Part shown: positions 47,751 through 60,558 of the stretch, in pieces | How positions within the stretch are numbered: position 1 is the first letter of the stretch | How the letters are laid out: every line of letters begins with the position of its first letter | Assembly (NCBI GenBank): GCA_905250075.1 | Contig: CAJNOP010000100.1 | Span: 600,049 to 664,048 of the forward strand | Source of the DNA: Rotaria sp. Silwood1 | Taxonomy: Eukaryota; Rotifera; Eurotatoria; Philodinida; Philodinidae | Reading direction: 5' to 3' | DNA: 64,000 nt | The notes under the pieces: generated by a model | What the model was told of the DNA's origin: nothing | The model's input: the letters and a program-made list of their open reading frames with translations, nothing else | The model's database searches: none | Program-made: the position numbers and the translations under genes

Positions 47751-50000
47751 TCAGACGATATGCTTTTTAATTTCAGAATGAATAATTGTATCTTTCTTGA
47801 ATTAATAATAATAAATCAAAATGCATCATATCTTTAGGATATGATTAAGCATATCAACCGTTCACGAATTTTTTACCTACTGTTTTGATGATGAAACTCA
47901 TATATTGGGAAAGAGCGGAAGGATATAGTGTACTTCCAAGCAAAAATTTGTAAAACTCTTTTCTCAGCAAGAACTCCTGCAGTCTCTCTTACCTCTCTTT
48001 CTTTTACTTTCTCTCGCATGTGACGACGTGTTTGCCTGTAAAAGAGAAAAAAAAAGGAAGAATAATGAATCAACCAGTTGCGATAAGCACAGGAATCGTC
48101 TTGTTATAGTATTGGTGGTGGTGCCAATAGAAGAGAGTCAAAGTTTTTCAAATCAATTGAAACAAAATGAAAACAGATATTATAATCATAGAAGTGATTT
48201 CTTCAAGATCAAATGGTTGAAACTGTATTCACGCTCTTGAAGACTATTTTTAGTCTAAACGATTCAATTTGGATTGTTCTAAGAGTAATTGCATTCTCTT
48301 TTTCTCTCCCTCTCTCTCCCGTGACTTAAAACAATCATTACTAAAGATATTGATTGTATAATGTATATTTCTTTTCGACTCTCGATGTGATATCTTCGCT
48401 CTCTCACACTATGTTGACGAACAAGAGGTACTACGTACGACTTGTGACAGATTTCAAATGGACAAACTTTACCGTGATACAACAAGTGAAAAATATTTAA
48501 TAATTTTCATGAAAAATATGAATCTCTTATTATTGCAAGATATAGATCCATGTTTGGAACTAGTCCATGTTAATCCAGCTTCGTTCCTCATCTATCTTCA
48601 AAGACCAAGCGATAGACCTCATTTTCATCGAAATGAAGATTACATTCATTGATCGCAGTCATCAGCGAAGAGAAGAGCTATTCAACTTGTCAGAATCGAA
48701 AGAATCATACAGGAATCCCTTTTCTTGTCTCAAACATTCCATCAACAATCTTCTTTTCATGACAAAAGGTACTCACAAAGATCTTGTCCGTCACACAGAA
48801 AAATTACTTATGGTTGAAAGTGTCTCTGCTTGTTTTGAGAAGAGATGCGGATAAAACATTTTTTCCTAATCGAGAATAGTTAGATTAGTAAGACAAGAAA
48901 CAAGATGCTTTTTCTCAAAGAACAACTCGTTTGTTACCTTTGAAAGAATTCATTCGAAATTTGTTATAATCAGTAATTCAAAGATGCATTTTCTGTGCAT
49001 ACCTTTGACTCTATACTATTCTTGCTTTTTCCTTCTTCCAATGATCAATCCGCAACGTATTAAACAAAAGAGATCTACTTGTCTTTTGCCAGATAATTTA
49101 CACACTTTCGATTGTGCATTGATGCCAGCAAATGTAACATCGAACTATAATTCACTCCATTCCGTCGTCCTAAAGATCAAGGAAAGAAAAACATTTTTCT
49201 TTATTTATTGGTAGCCATTATAACGGAATAACCCAAGTTAGGACAAATATGGTATAATGGCATTATAAAGCTTTCAAATCGCAATAAAAATAATGATGCG
49301 AAACGGTTATAAAAGATGCCCACAAAATGCTATTTAGGTATTTCCAAAAACGGAATTATCTACGATGTATCAAAATGGTTTTTTGATCAATACTATCGGC
49401 CTATAACAAAAACCATTTTTTAGCATTATATATGAACAGATGTGGGTGATGATATTTCTTTCTCTGATACGCACACTCATATTGAAGATATATCATTCGG
49501 ATAATCTTGTTTAATTAGCAGAAATTTTGATGATGCTTGTTGCCGTGTTAATTCCTCGATATCATTCTTCATTTTGTTCAATTCATGAAGAATCGAGCTC
49601 GTATTTCACTTTAAACCCTTATTTCTATTATTGGTAGTCACTACCATTTTCTTAGGATGTTATGTGGATGGCAGAGTATCACAACAAAGAAGTCACATTA
49701 AATATACACCGATATACTATGCCGGACAAAATTTTTTGAACGATTTTGCTTTACATGTAACCTTCTTATAAAGCTAGCTTTTTAGGCACGGCTTGCATCA
49801 AAATTACAGGCAGCGTCTATGCTATATTCATAGAAAATTTCATCCCTAAATGTTGAAGTATAGCGAAACTGGGCATATAACAATGTGAAGCAGTCACATT
49901 GTGTTGAACGATTTTTATTGGACGTTGTTTCAAATTGAGTTACTTTTTGTTCACAAATGTCTGAAAAGGACTAAATTTATGTCAATGGAAAGAGAAGAAG
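47751..50000. other. Intergenic stretch
   Basis: No gene supported. Overlapping frames at 48458-48854 (up to 95 codons) have ordinary composition but no recognisable motif. Confidence 0.45.
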
Positions 50001-50002
50001 CC

Positions 50003-50053
50003 GAGGGTGTGGGCGTAGGTTTTCTGTTCATCCACACCCCACACTCACACCCT
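50003..50053. repeat. GT/AC-arm hairpin element, copy 11
   Basis: GAGGGTGTGGGCGTAGG and, after about 10 nt, ATCCACACCCCACACTCACA. A compact hairpin. Confidence 0.75.
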
Positions 50054-50235
50054 TGATCCTTCAACGGTCAATAATTTGATTTTCTTCCGTTTCATTGAGA
50101 ACAGGAGGCAATTAATGCAGCTTAAAGTTTTTTTCTCTTGATTCATTCTTGTGAAGTTTGTTAAATCTGTTACTTATTATTGTTATCAAACATAATATAA
50201 TTTTGAAAATCGTTGTGTGAATCGAGGTTTTGCGA

Positions 50236-50290
50236 TTCGACTCGACTCGGCTCGTATTGAGTCGAGCATGAGTTGAGTAGAGTCGAGTCG
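50236..50290. repeat. Self-complementary GACTCGA patch
   Basis: ATTCGACTCGACTCGGCTCG is followed by GAGTCGAGCATGAGTTGAG and GAGTCGAGTCGG; GACTCGA and TCGAGTC runs pair as a hairpin. It is much more GC-rich than its flanks, like the patches at 309 and 14112. Confidence 0.6.
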
Positions 50291-50299
50291 GATGTTTCT

Positions 50300-52270
50300 T
50301 GACACGTTTTGGTCTCTGATCCGTACCCTGCTTAATGCAGTTAAGTTTCAAGCAATACTTATCAATGTTTATCTTGTTGTTATCAGTGGCATCTATGCAT
50401 AGTATTGATTGAAGTGAATTGTCTTTCTTCTTTGAGTCCAAAACTGCAATGACGCAAAATATTCTTAAACTTTTCTCAAATGCCTTTCATATCTCGATTA
50501 CATTTTATTGGCTGAGAAAACAAATCTTTTCCCAGAATGTTTTCCGAGAAAGGGACAGAAGAAGAGTCGGCAAATCAAACATCGTTATTTTCCATAATAA
50601 AGCTGCGCTATGGTTACTTTATAATGAAGGCGTGGGTGAGTTTTTTTCTGCATGGGTCGCTTTCGCTCTAGCTGACACTGAGAAGAAATATGTTACTTTA
50701 GTAGTTCACCTAGTTGGGCATTAATAATCGGTTTTAAGAAAAAAAACAAAGAATTCCACCTGTTCTGAAAGGAAACTATTTGACTAGCCTTTTTTGTTTG
50801 CCGTTCTTGCTGAGCAAAGTTTGTTTGCATCGGTCTTAATAATGAAAAGTATGTTTCTATCAATACAGTGACTAAAAAAGAGTTATTGTGGAAGAAAAGC
50901 AATGATTGCAAACAAATAGTATGATGTTTTTGCCTTGAAATGGCGATGAGACAAAGACTTGAGCTTGTTGATCCGGTGAGCAAGACAGAAAAAGTGTATA
51001 AATGAGAGCAGATTGCAATAGTGACATTATTGATACCTCTACTATTTCCTATTTTAAATTATGTGATTGATTTCTGTTTCAAAACAAAGAAAGCAAAACT
51101 TCACATTTTTTTTTATTCTATAATGACAGTTCAGTATGTTTTTTAGATCTCATTATTCGTCTATAGGCAGCAAATAGCAGAATAATCGATGAGCATTCTA
51201 TCTCTTCATCTTTCTCTCTGAAAGGAAATGTACTTGCAAACAGTTTATTTGAGCATCTACCTTTTCTTACACAAAAAGTTTGTTAAAAAAATCCGCAATC
51301 AACCGCGTTGTTGACCGATAGTAATTAATATTTCCCTAGCTATACAATGTGTAGCACAAAGTTAATACTCAGACGAAATGGAGATTAGTCAACAAGCCTT
51401 ACTACCGTCTCTATGTGGCTCTAAGGCTATGACATAATCAAATCTTTGAGAAATATGCTGTACAGAGTAAGAAAAGAGTGTGGGTCTGAATGCAGGTATC
51501 GTGCTCTCCTGAAACACGTTTATTGATCAATGATGCTGGGTAGGTTGCTAAAGATTGATTGAAGTGAGAGTTGTAAGAGAGATAAGAACGCAGCAAACTG
51601 CGTTTGTTTGAGATAAAAACGCATTCGATAGTGCTTTTACTCTGACAAAATGTATGTCGCGGCGTTAAGCCAAGACCGTCTTGAATGTAAAAGAAATTGA
51701 GAATTAGTAAGTGAAGTTTTTCAGTGTAGTGATGTTTTTTCTTAGATATATTATAAAGAGAAAAAAAAAGATTTTTATGATTAGTGAAGAGTTCCGATTG
51801 TAGTCACAAGTGTCTACGCAGATCACCCTCAGTCAAAAGATCAATCTGTGTGGAAAACGCCTTAAGGAAAGATCATTTCTTAGCGTTTATTTCAGCAAGT
51901 GTGCAACGTATTAAACCTGCTAGTTCTAACGCGTTTCGGAAACACTTTTTTTCGCAGAAATTTTCTTCATGCGAAACTTCACGTTTTAAAATAATTGTTG
52001 TGTGGAAACATCGTAAAATAGACTTGATTCTTTCCCAAAGTTTTGTATATCATTAGCGTACAGCTACAGAAAAAAAAATACATAAAAAATGTAAAATTTT
52101 TGCAGATGTGTCCTATTTCATATGTTGTTGTCGATTGTCTTGTGAAAGGCTATTAATGCAAAAGAAAAGAGTCATCCTGTTCGGTAACTGTGTGCTTTTC
52201 ATGCTTCAGTAATGAAAAATAAATGCTTACTTGATCAACTGTATTATTCTTTCTATTTCAACGTTTTGTA
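50300..52270. other. Intergenic stretch
   Basis: No gene supported. Frames at 50419-50724 and 51784-52056 (plus) lack recognisable features. Confidence 0.45.
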
Positions 52271-52279
52271 CAAGTAACC

Positions 52280-52630
52280 ATGTCGTCATCGTTATTGTCT
52301 CAATACAAGAAAATCTGCGAAAACCTCTTTGCTGCTATATGTGCGCACAACATCGATGAAGCTATTACGTGTTTCGATCCCAACTGTGAAGTGGTATGGA
52401 ATGAACAAATTGCGTGCCGATCAAAAGATGAGATAAGAAAACTCCTCGAAAAGCAATTTTCCGATCCAAAGACTTCGGTTCGTATTGTCGAATATTTACC
52501 GATTGATGGCGATGCTCGTGTGCGACTTCGTAATGAAGAACACTTCAATGTACGATATGATGAGACGTATGTTTTTTCGAAGCAAGGCAAAATCATTCAA
52601 GTAGTGATAGTTACTATTGCCGGTCATTAG
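52280..52630 (+). CDS. SnoaL/NTF2-like small protein
   Basis: An intact single-exon frame of 116 aa from ATG 52280. It begins with two helices (YKKICENLFAAICAHNIDEA), then CFDPNCEVVWNEQIACRSKD, EIRKLLEKQF, and four strands ending YETYVFS-like text (DETYVFSKQGKIIQVVIVTI). The order helix-'D..A...F.P.....W'-helix-strands with a final 'G.I......' is the NTF2-like cone of SnoaL-like proteins. Such domains range from enzymes to binding proteins, so no reaction can be given. The length equals a single domain, with no signal peptide, so a soluble intracellular protein is likely. Codon use is less AT-biased than in neighbouring DNA, which could reflect strong expression or horizontal origin; this is only a hint. 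Confidence 0.8.
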   Translation: MSSSLLSQYKKICENLFAAICAHNIDEAITCFDPNCEVVWNEQIACRSKDEIRKLLEKQFSDPKTSVRIVEYLPIDGDARVRLRNEEHFNVRYDETYVFSKQGKIIQVVIVTIAGH

Positions 52631-52639
52631 AACTGCCGC

Positions 52640-54384
52640 GTATGCGTGTATGTTGTTTTTCTCGTGGATTTATCTATCTTCTTTTCGAGAGATAAAGTAA
52701 TTGTATATCGAATTTGCTTTAACTTTAATGACATATTTTGTTCTGAATCTTACTTTTCTGCGACACTGCTGAAGTTGTAGTCAAACGCTTTTATGAATAA
52801 GAAAAAAAAAGAACCTTGACATCAGCCAATGCCTTAATTCACTCGACTGTCTTACACCATTCAATCAACACGAAGAGTAACAATTTTTCAGGGCAAAGTT
52901 TGACTCAACAATTTCAACTGAATATTGACATCAATAGCCGTTGCTCTCTTTGCTCGACAGTAGTGTCTGATAAACTACTATCTCTGGACGACGAAAGGGT
53001 GTGCGTGTGGATATAGTTAGAGAGAAGACTCACACCCACACCCGTCTCATGGACTTTTGAGGCTTCTTGATGAAATTTTCGAAAAATATATTTTATTTGC
53101 CAGAAAGTTTTAGTCCTTTTGAGATTAAAAAGCTGACTCCATTACCAATATTGACTTGCGATGAGATGAAGAAGCATAGGACTAATTTATCGTGCCGAGT
53201 GGAATGGTGGTATTCGGCTTTTGAATTTGAACTGATTTGCCTTTATCTCTATATTTCTCAGCATCCTAGTAACCATGTTTCAAATATTCAGACAACATAG
53301 CTAAACGTTGCAAAGAACAAGCTAGACATGAATGCCGGCCTTGTGTAAATCGAAAGATTAACTGATCAGTGATTTACTGACCAATAAGATTTCGATGCTC
53401 TTAATCTTTCCTCTTGAATGATGAAAACTGAAAATAGTTAAAAACACTTAAGAAAATCATAATTTCAATTTTTATATCACTGATGGCATTGCGTATTAGC
53501 CAATCTTTTAGGAAATTCTAATCGGCCGTAGAATTTGACCTAACAAGTTCAATATCGTAGACACAGACTTGTAATAAAAAGAAAGGAATCTTGATATTTT
53601 TGGTTAGCTCAAGTGCAGATGATAGAACGCAGAAGAATCTATATTTCTGTTGAAATTTTAAATAAATCTTGAGAAATTATTTTTGACATGTCCTTGTTAA
53701 AATGTGTTGCATGTGCTATATTTTGTGTCATGATTTATAAAACATTACACTGTAGTAGAAGATTCTTTATGAAATACAATTTACTGAACAATCGTAAAAC
53801 AAATTTTGAATACATGGCTCAAATTCAGTCTTCTTCAATTCCAAATTTTTATTGGAAAAATGAATAAGGATCACTTTTGAGTTAGACTCACTTTTATAAT
53901 ACACTAATGTTTCTTTTCATTTGTGCAGTAGAAAATGATAAGTTTTTCAAATCAAAAAATCAAATGTTCTTGATTAAGTGGCGAAGTTCCTGGTTACCGC
54001 TATCATCTGTCAAATGCCTTCCTTCTGACGTGCATAAAAACCAGCAAAGAAAACAAAATACTATATAGTTCGATAGAAAAACTAAATGTGCAAATAGTGT
54101 TGTCTTATTTTTGACTTCTTGGCATTTTTATGCTTTTGGAATGAATAATAACAACTAGTTATTAACTAAATGCTACATATTTGCGAAAAAAAATCATTAA
54201 AATAAATAAAATATCTGACTATTATGACGTGAATATTCTTGATTTATTTTATTTAACTTTCAAAATCACATTTACATAAATATAATCAATGAAGAACAAA
54301 TGAGATTTTATTCAGATATACAGTTCTATAACACAAGTCATTTATCTTATGTTTGTATTTGCATTATATATATGTTTCTCTTTG
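52640..54384. other. Intergenic stretch
   Basis: No gene supported. It holds hairpin copy 12. Confidence 0.5.
52997..53043. repeat. GT/AC-arm hairpin element, copy 12
   Basis: GGGTGTGCGTGTGGATATAG and, after about 10 nt, GACTCACACCCACACCCG. A clean small hairpin. Confidence 0.75.
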
Positions 54385-57300
54385 TTACATCATCATAACT
54401 TCCATACAACGTCGATCTGTTTGTAAACAAGTTACTCGTTGTTTTTGTATTTCAGATTTCAAATAAGTACAACATGGTACTTGACAATTTTGATCCATAC
54501 AACTTTTAGCATGATATCGACAAAGAAAAATAACTTGTTTGCATACATTACATTGACGATTTTTTTCTTTACAATCTTTTGTATGTTGTAAAATATGTTT
54601 ATAACGAAAACAACTACGATTAACACAGTTCACCGTACAACAATTAATTGCATGTAATAAAGCTTCAATACAATGTTGCACTGATTGTATTTGTTGTAAT
54701 TGTGAACTTGCTATAGATTTATAATTATTGTTTAATGAATTTGGTTCATGCTTGAGTTGCATGTTATAAAATTTTTCACATAAATCAAAATCTTCAGATA
54801 CTGTACAGTAATAACAAATATCACATAGTTGTTGGCATCTGTTACAATTATATGTAAATTTCTCTGTAGTTGATACATGTAATTCATATAATAAAACCAT
54901 TGTTGAAAATTTTGCACGACGTAATGAAGAAAATTCATAATTATTATTATAAGCAAAATTTAAAAATACATCTCGCGTGTCCATTAGATTACATTGAATT
55001 CGAGCATCAGTATCATTGACTGCTGGATAGGATTTTATTTGATTATTAAGACGAATAACAAAAAATGCCTAAAGAATCATATAGATGCAAGTTAGAAGAG
55101 AGCAATCAAAGTCAGTTTAATCCCTTCGGAAAACTACAGTTAGTATGAGATAAAAGATTGAGCTAACATATATGCTTGTAGGCAGTATCTCATAAATTGA
55201 GGTATGATGGTGATAGAAATTTTTGATTCTTTCAAATGAAAGTTAGAATCAACAAAATCCAACTGTAACAATTTGGTTTTTTTTTAATGATTTACCTCTT
55301 TATATGTTTCCATAGTTGAAAATATTATAGATAGTAAATTAGTACAATTTGCCATTTGATTTTTTGCTAGTTTTTGTTGATTTGCCATTTTCTTCAAATT
55401 TTTCTTTTCATATGTATTTGCAGATTTACGTTTACCAGAAATCTAAGTTAAAACAAAAAGTAAATATTCATGTTATAGGTAAACTCAAGATTTGAATAGT
55501 GTCTATTAAAATTCGACTAGAGAAGTAGATTCACTCGATAGAATAAAACATTCATATCACTAAACAATTTTAATCTATCTGTTTGTTTTTACAATCGAAA
55601 ATGCTATTGTGCGTTGAACTCAATTTTCATTCTATTCTACATGTATGATTATATGAGTTTAATTTTGGTTCAATCTTGACTTTAGTTACTAAATAGATAA
55701 TACAATTTCTACTTACTTCTGTTGGTTCTTCTGGGTCAATAGAATCATCAAAGTCTTCATCTTCCATAGCTTGTGCTGTTTCAACCTCTTGTTTTCTTCG
55801 ATCTTCTTCTTGACCAAGTTCTAACATATAATCAAATAGAATTTAACTTTTATTATCAATAATAAAACATACTTTCAATAGTTTCTTCAATAGTAATCGG
55901 CCAAAAATCACCATCGAAATATGGAATTTCAAGAACTGATTGCACTTGATTATCTAGGCTATCTTGCATAATATCCTAAATTAATATAATTACAATAAAC
56001 TATCAATAAATGTTTTTCTGAAAAGATTTCTCGATATTTTTTTGAATCTTAAGCGTTTTTGAGAGATTAGTGAGGATAATTCTTTGTGGGAGAATCACTT
56101 TTTTTTCTGAATTCTTACTTTTTATGTAAAGAAATATCGAATGACAAGTTCAGTACCATGGAAAAACAGTTATCTATTTATCATGATACTTTCTAATGTA
56201 ATAATTAACTCAAACACATAGATAATGCAGTTTTATATGTTGTTTGAAACAAAAAAATTAAAGCTCCTGCGAGAATTCTGGGATGTCTTCTAATAACGTC
56301 ATTGAAAATCAATGTAGATTCAATTAAAAAAGATTTCATATATAATTTTTTACCTTATAATCAATAACAATGTGTTCTACAATGGCTCTATCGAGCATCT
56401 TTTTACACCAATCTTGTAGCCATTTTGGCTTCGACAAATCTTGTTCAGGTGGATGACAATAAAATATACCATCCACATTTTCACTTGCAGGACAAGCCCA
56501 TATATGAGCATACATATATCCAAGTTGTTTAGCATAATCCAAATAGCCAATTACAATTTCATGATAAACATCTTGACGATAAAGTTTCGGTCGAAAAAAA
56601 TGTACTGTATCCAAATATGATATATATACACGACGTGTATTTGGTGCAGGACAATGTTCATCATATTCTTGTACATACATACCAAAGAAAACAACATCAA
56701 CACCTTCAATTTCTTGAAAAGCAAATATCGCTTTTGTTCGATACGGATAACCATCATCTGTTACTTGATTTGGATAATATTTTTTTAATTGTGGTTTTAC
56801 TTTACATATGTTATCACTAGAAGCTAATACACGAATTGTAACACGACTTTCATAACAATTTTTATCAAATAAAAATGTATTAACACGTTGTTCTAATTGA
56901 GATGATAAGTCAGTTACTGTTAATTTTTGTGCTATATAAGAATTTTCTTTACGTTTTATATTATATTGACGTAGACATGTATTACATATAAAACCTTCAG
57001 GCCATATTTCATTTAAATGTAATGCACATATCTGATGCCAACGACGTGTACAAACAATACACTCAATCATGATTTCAGGTTCTTGTATATCATTTTTAGC
57101 TGATATAAATAATGTCTTTGGTATTTCAACTAATGTTTGAGTTGGATCATCACCGACCAATATTGATTCACATTTAATTGAATGAAAACATTCAGCACAA
57201 AATGTATATATATCATTGGATAGATTAAATCGTGATGGTTCAGGATTATCATAATAATAATAATTATCATCGCGTGAGATTCTGCAACATTGTTTCTTTC

Positions 57301-57838
57301 CATAACATAACATAACTTTTGGTAAATATACATATTGACGACTACAACAATAACCTAATGCTTGAATAATAGGATCAAAATATTCGACAAATAGTTTCGC
57401 AAGGTTTGTACACATTGTATAGATAGGTGTTGTTTTTTTATTATAAAGCCATGCATTATTAAACATAAGCCATGCATCATCACAGAATTCTAATGGATTT
57501 TTATATTCTCCATGTAATAATTTATTATGCATGGTTGAAATATCCATTGGATGTTTAGTTATTATTGTCATAGCATCGATCGGTTGACGAAATGGATATG
57601 AATCTTCACAGACAATCATTTTTTGAATAATTGGCTCAAGATGTGTACGTAAATCTTCAGCTGTAAATTGTACAGGATATTTAGGTAATGTTTCACTTGA
57701 TGCATTGATTTGTCCCTTTGTTGGTTTCATCTCGCTGCTAGTCGATAATTGTGAATGAGATTCAATCATCATCGTTGTTGATGTTGAACTTCTTGGGAAA
57801 TGTAAACAATTATCTTGTGTTGTTTGGTGTGCGATCAT
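54385..57838 (-). CDS. Compact CBP/p300-family histone acetyltransferase
   Basis: Five exons on the minus strand, 57838-56354, 55975-55873, 55820-55717, 55442-55296 and 55068-54385, join in phase to 840 aa. Order: bromodomain (about 40-150; YPFRQPIDAMTIITKHPMDI), the RING/PHD-type Cys region (CAECFHSIKCE, CIVCTRRWHQICALHLNEIW), KAT11 acetyltransferase (YISYLDTVHFFRP, IWACPASENVDGIFYCHPPE, YFDGDFWP), ZZ finger (CNRCQQLCDICYYC) and TAZ2 (HCIEALLHAINC ... CNVCKQVIFLCRYHAKSC). It acts in the nucleus as transcription coactivator acetylating histones. TAZ1, KIX and the glutamine-rich tail are absent. Where p300 has the catalytic Tyr1467 in EWYKKML, this copy reads DWCKKML. An acceptor-like TTTAATTTAG lies just upstream of the first ATG, with open frame between, so an additional upstream exon is possible. 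Confidence 0.93.
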
Positions 57839-59870
57839 TGAAAAACCAGAAGTCTAAATTAAAAGACATGAATCATAGATTATTAGAACTTCATTGAATA
57901 AAAAGGATATCATAGAGTAGATGTAGATGAATAGAAGACTATACACCCATCGAGGTGATTCGCCTACAAGAATGTTTCAATTACAGCTTGATAAGCTATG
58001 TCCGATGATGAAAATTTCATCTCAATAGCATGCTCCTCTAACATGGTAGCAGCAATTCATTGATCCACGAAATATTGCGTTGCTAAGGTGACTAGGACTA
58101 GTGAATTGAATATTTTGTCGTCCATGTGCACGTATCATGTTTTTGCGTTTTGTCAGTGATTCGAACTAAACTTATTTTCCCTATTTTCGCAATTCTAGAA
58201 GAGACTAGCCAATATCTTTCTCGATTTGTGGAATTCTCCAATTAAGGAGCAGATAATCGTACAATGTACACAGTCTGATTATTTTCTAACATACAAGTTA
58301 ACAGGTCACTCAGAAAAAACCAAGACACTTGAAGCAATTTCTGATTGGACGCTATATGTCTTATTTAGAGATTTCAAATGTGAATCAATAAATAATTTTA
58401 GACACTGACCTGTGTTAATATCTCTTGATGTCTGGAATGCATACGTTTTTATATGAATAGTGAATATAAGACAAAGAGTTATTTTTTTCTAATACTCAGT
58501 GCTCATATAAAACCGTATCGATTCTAGAATTAATAAGCCTTATATTAGCTGAAGTGTTCGAAAAAACCAACGGTAGACAAGTCTGCAAGTGAAAATTAAA
58601 AAGAATATTTATCAAAAGAGAGTTTTTTAAAAGATTGAAGTTCAAAATGACATAAATATGCATAGTCTGTCTCATTCTCTTTTGTATGTCGGATTAAATC
58701 TCGTTTTTTTGAGTCTAACTGGAATTTTATTTCAATAATATTTTACTTCGAATTATGTTTTTTTTTAAATTTTAGTTTTGAAATGTGCTTTGACGAAGCT
58801 AATATCGACAATTTTAATATTATCTAGAAAAGAAAAACAAATACAAAATATTATATTAAGAATAAATGAAAAAACAAATTCTTTAGATTCATTCATATGT
58901 TTATAAAACTATTTCAGTCATCATACGATGATGAAAAACATTTAGTATAATTTGAGTTACACTGGTATATGTTCAATTTTTACTTTTCACAATTTTCAAC
59001 TCTTATAACAAGTAATTTTTGAGTAGGCAAATTGTGACGAACTTAGTGAATGTCGCTCATTTTCATGGGCATGATGGGGGTATTAGATTATCTACACATT
59101 TCTAGTAGTGTACTACCTTCATTTATACTCCTTTTTATAGCAGACAGTAGTCATGGACCAGTCAACAGAAACAAAGAAACAGCGGCTATAGAATAGAACA
59201 ACGGACGGAAGGTGACAAAGTCAATTCGCGAATACACGAATATGTATGCCCGGTCTAAAATATGACGTTCTAAATCATAAAGAGAAAAAAAACGATAATT
59301 ATGAAATGACGCATTACAAAAATTCGTTCTCTCTCTTATTCAACGCATTATGCACGATCAAAAATATCTGAAAAATCGCGTTTTAATGCACTCCCTCGTT
59401 CTGATATTTCAACCTCCTTATTAGGGTACTTAGAAAAAACATTTTAATGTATTAAAATTAGTGATGAATATATATATAATCCATATAATATTAATATTAG
59501 AAGCAATAGTAAAATGCAGTATGTACCAATAAATAACAGAAACTAGGTGATATAGATCCGTAGAGAGTCAGAAGTTCCAAGTGTGGCTTCACTTGTGCCA
59601 AAAATCTTCGAAATAATGAAAAAAGCATTTTACAAGAAAAGATAACACCTGTGTTGACGATCTCATCTATTCTAAAATCAAAGTGTTAGGATTTTGCTTC
59701 TTCACTATTTGGATGGCAAACTAAAATGTGACCAAAATTAGACTGTTTCTTACTCTTTAACTCCTGACTTTTTTCGATTTGATATTACTTATTAGAGAAA
59801 AAAAATCAAAATGATATTATCGTTGTACTTTTGATTTGTAATATAATTCATTCAATGTTTCTTTTTTTTC
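57839..59870. other. Intergenic stretch
   Basis: No gene supported. I looked for TAZ1/KIX-type exons upstream of the CBP-like gene and saw none. Confidence 0.45.
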
Positions 59871-59871
59871 A

Positions 59872-59977
59872 GCTGTTTATTTATTAGTTAATATATCTAC
59901 TAGTGGAACTTCATTCAATATCCAATCTGTGAAAGATCTTATGCTTATAATAAATGATGTAGTCGAACATCTATAGT
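59872..59977 (+). pseudogene. Orphan exon-like fragment, unidentified
   Basis: After a strong polypyrimidine-AG acceptor ending at 59871, the frame reads VYLLVNISTSGTSFNIQSVK and DLMLIINDVVEHL before TAG. Composition is coding-like. The phrase could come from the helical part of an adhesion-GPCR GAIN domain, but that is a guess. No preceding exon was found. Confidence 0.3.
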
Positions 59978-59979
59978 TA

Positions 59980-60550
59980 GCTGCTCATCATGACAATATT
60001 ATACATGTTGATAAAATAATGTATTCATCATATTACGTAATTTCAACACTTCCAATTATTAGGAATGATCAACACGAATACATATTGTTTACATGTCTTT
60101 AAATTTGTTTTATTTTTTTTCTTTACACTTTTTTTTTGTCTGCCTTGTATCATTTTTATCAAGAAATATTTACTTGTTGAAAGTAGTTATATTGATATTT
60201 CATTAATATAACAAAACATTAATAGAATCTGTAGAGTATGGATATATATTGCTCTTTAAACGTAAACTGGAACTAATGCTTATACTTATCTTATAAATCC
60301 TATAAATCAGAACATAATTCAAGAGCTATGATTGAAAATATTGCTAATAATCCAGCAATTTTTCTTTTTTTTATCGTTCGATCATCGTTCGTTTGCTTAG
60401 ATATTGCATTGATGACTTTCTCCACTGTACAACCCAACAGAGTACGGAGGGTATCTCTGGTCACGCATGCACGAATCATCATTGTTCTACTGACGGTGAA
60501 CATGAACGCGGGCCAGAAGCCAAAAACGGTCAAATTTATTTTCGTTTCAA
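59980..60550. other. Intergenic stretch
   Basis: No gene supported. The plus and minus frames at 60300-60728 largely overlap the antisense of the TPR pseudogene. Confidence 0.4.
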
Positions 60551-60558
60551 AAAATTAA

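Noticed and set aside
50112-50441. Minus-strand frame of 109 codons
   Set aside because: Its middle is the GACTCGA repeat patch and the remainder has no recognisable feature.
56551-57333. Short frames on both strands inside 56336-57838
   Set aside because: Shadows of the CBP/p300-like exon, which has clear domain content.
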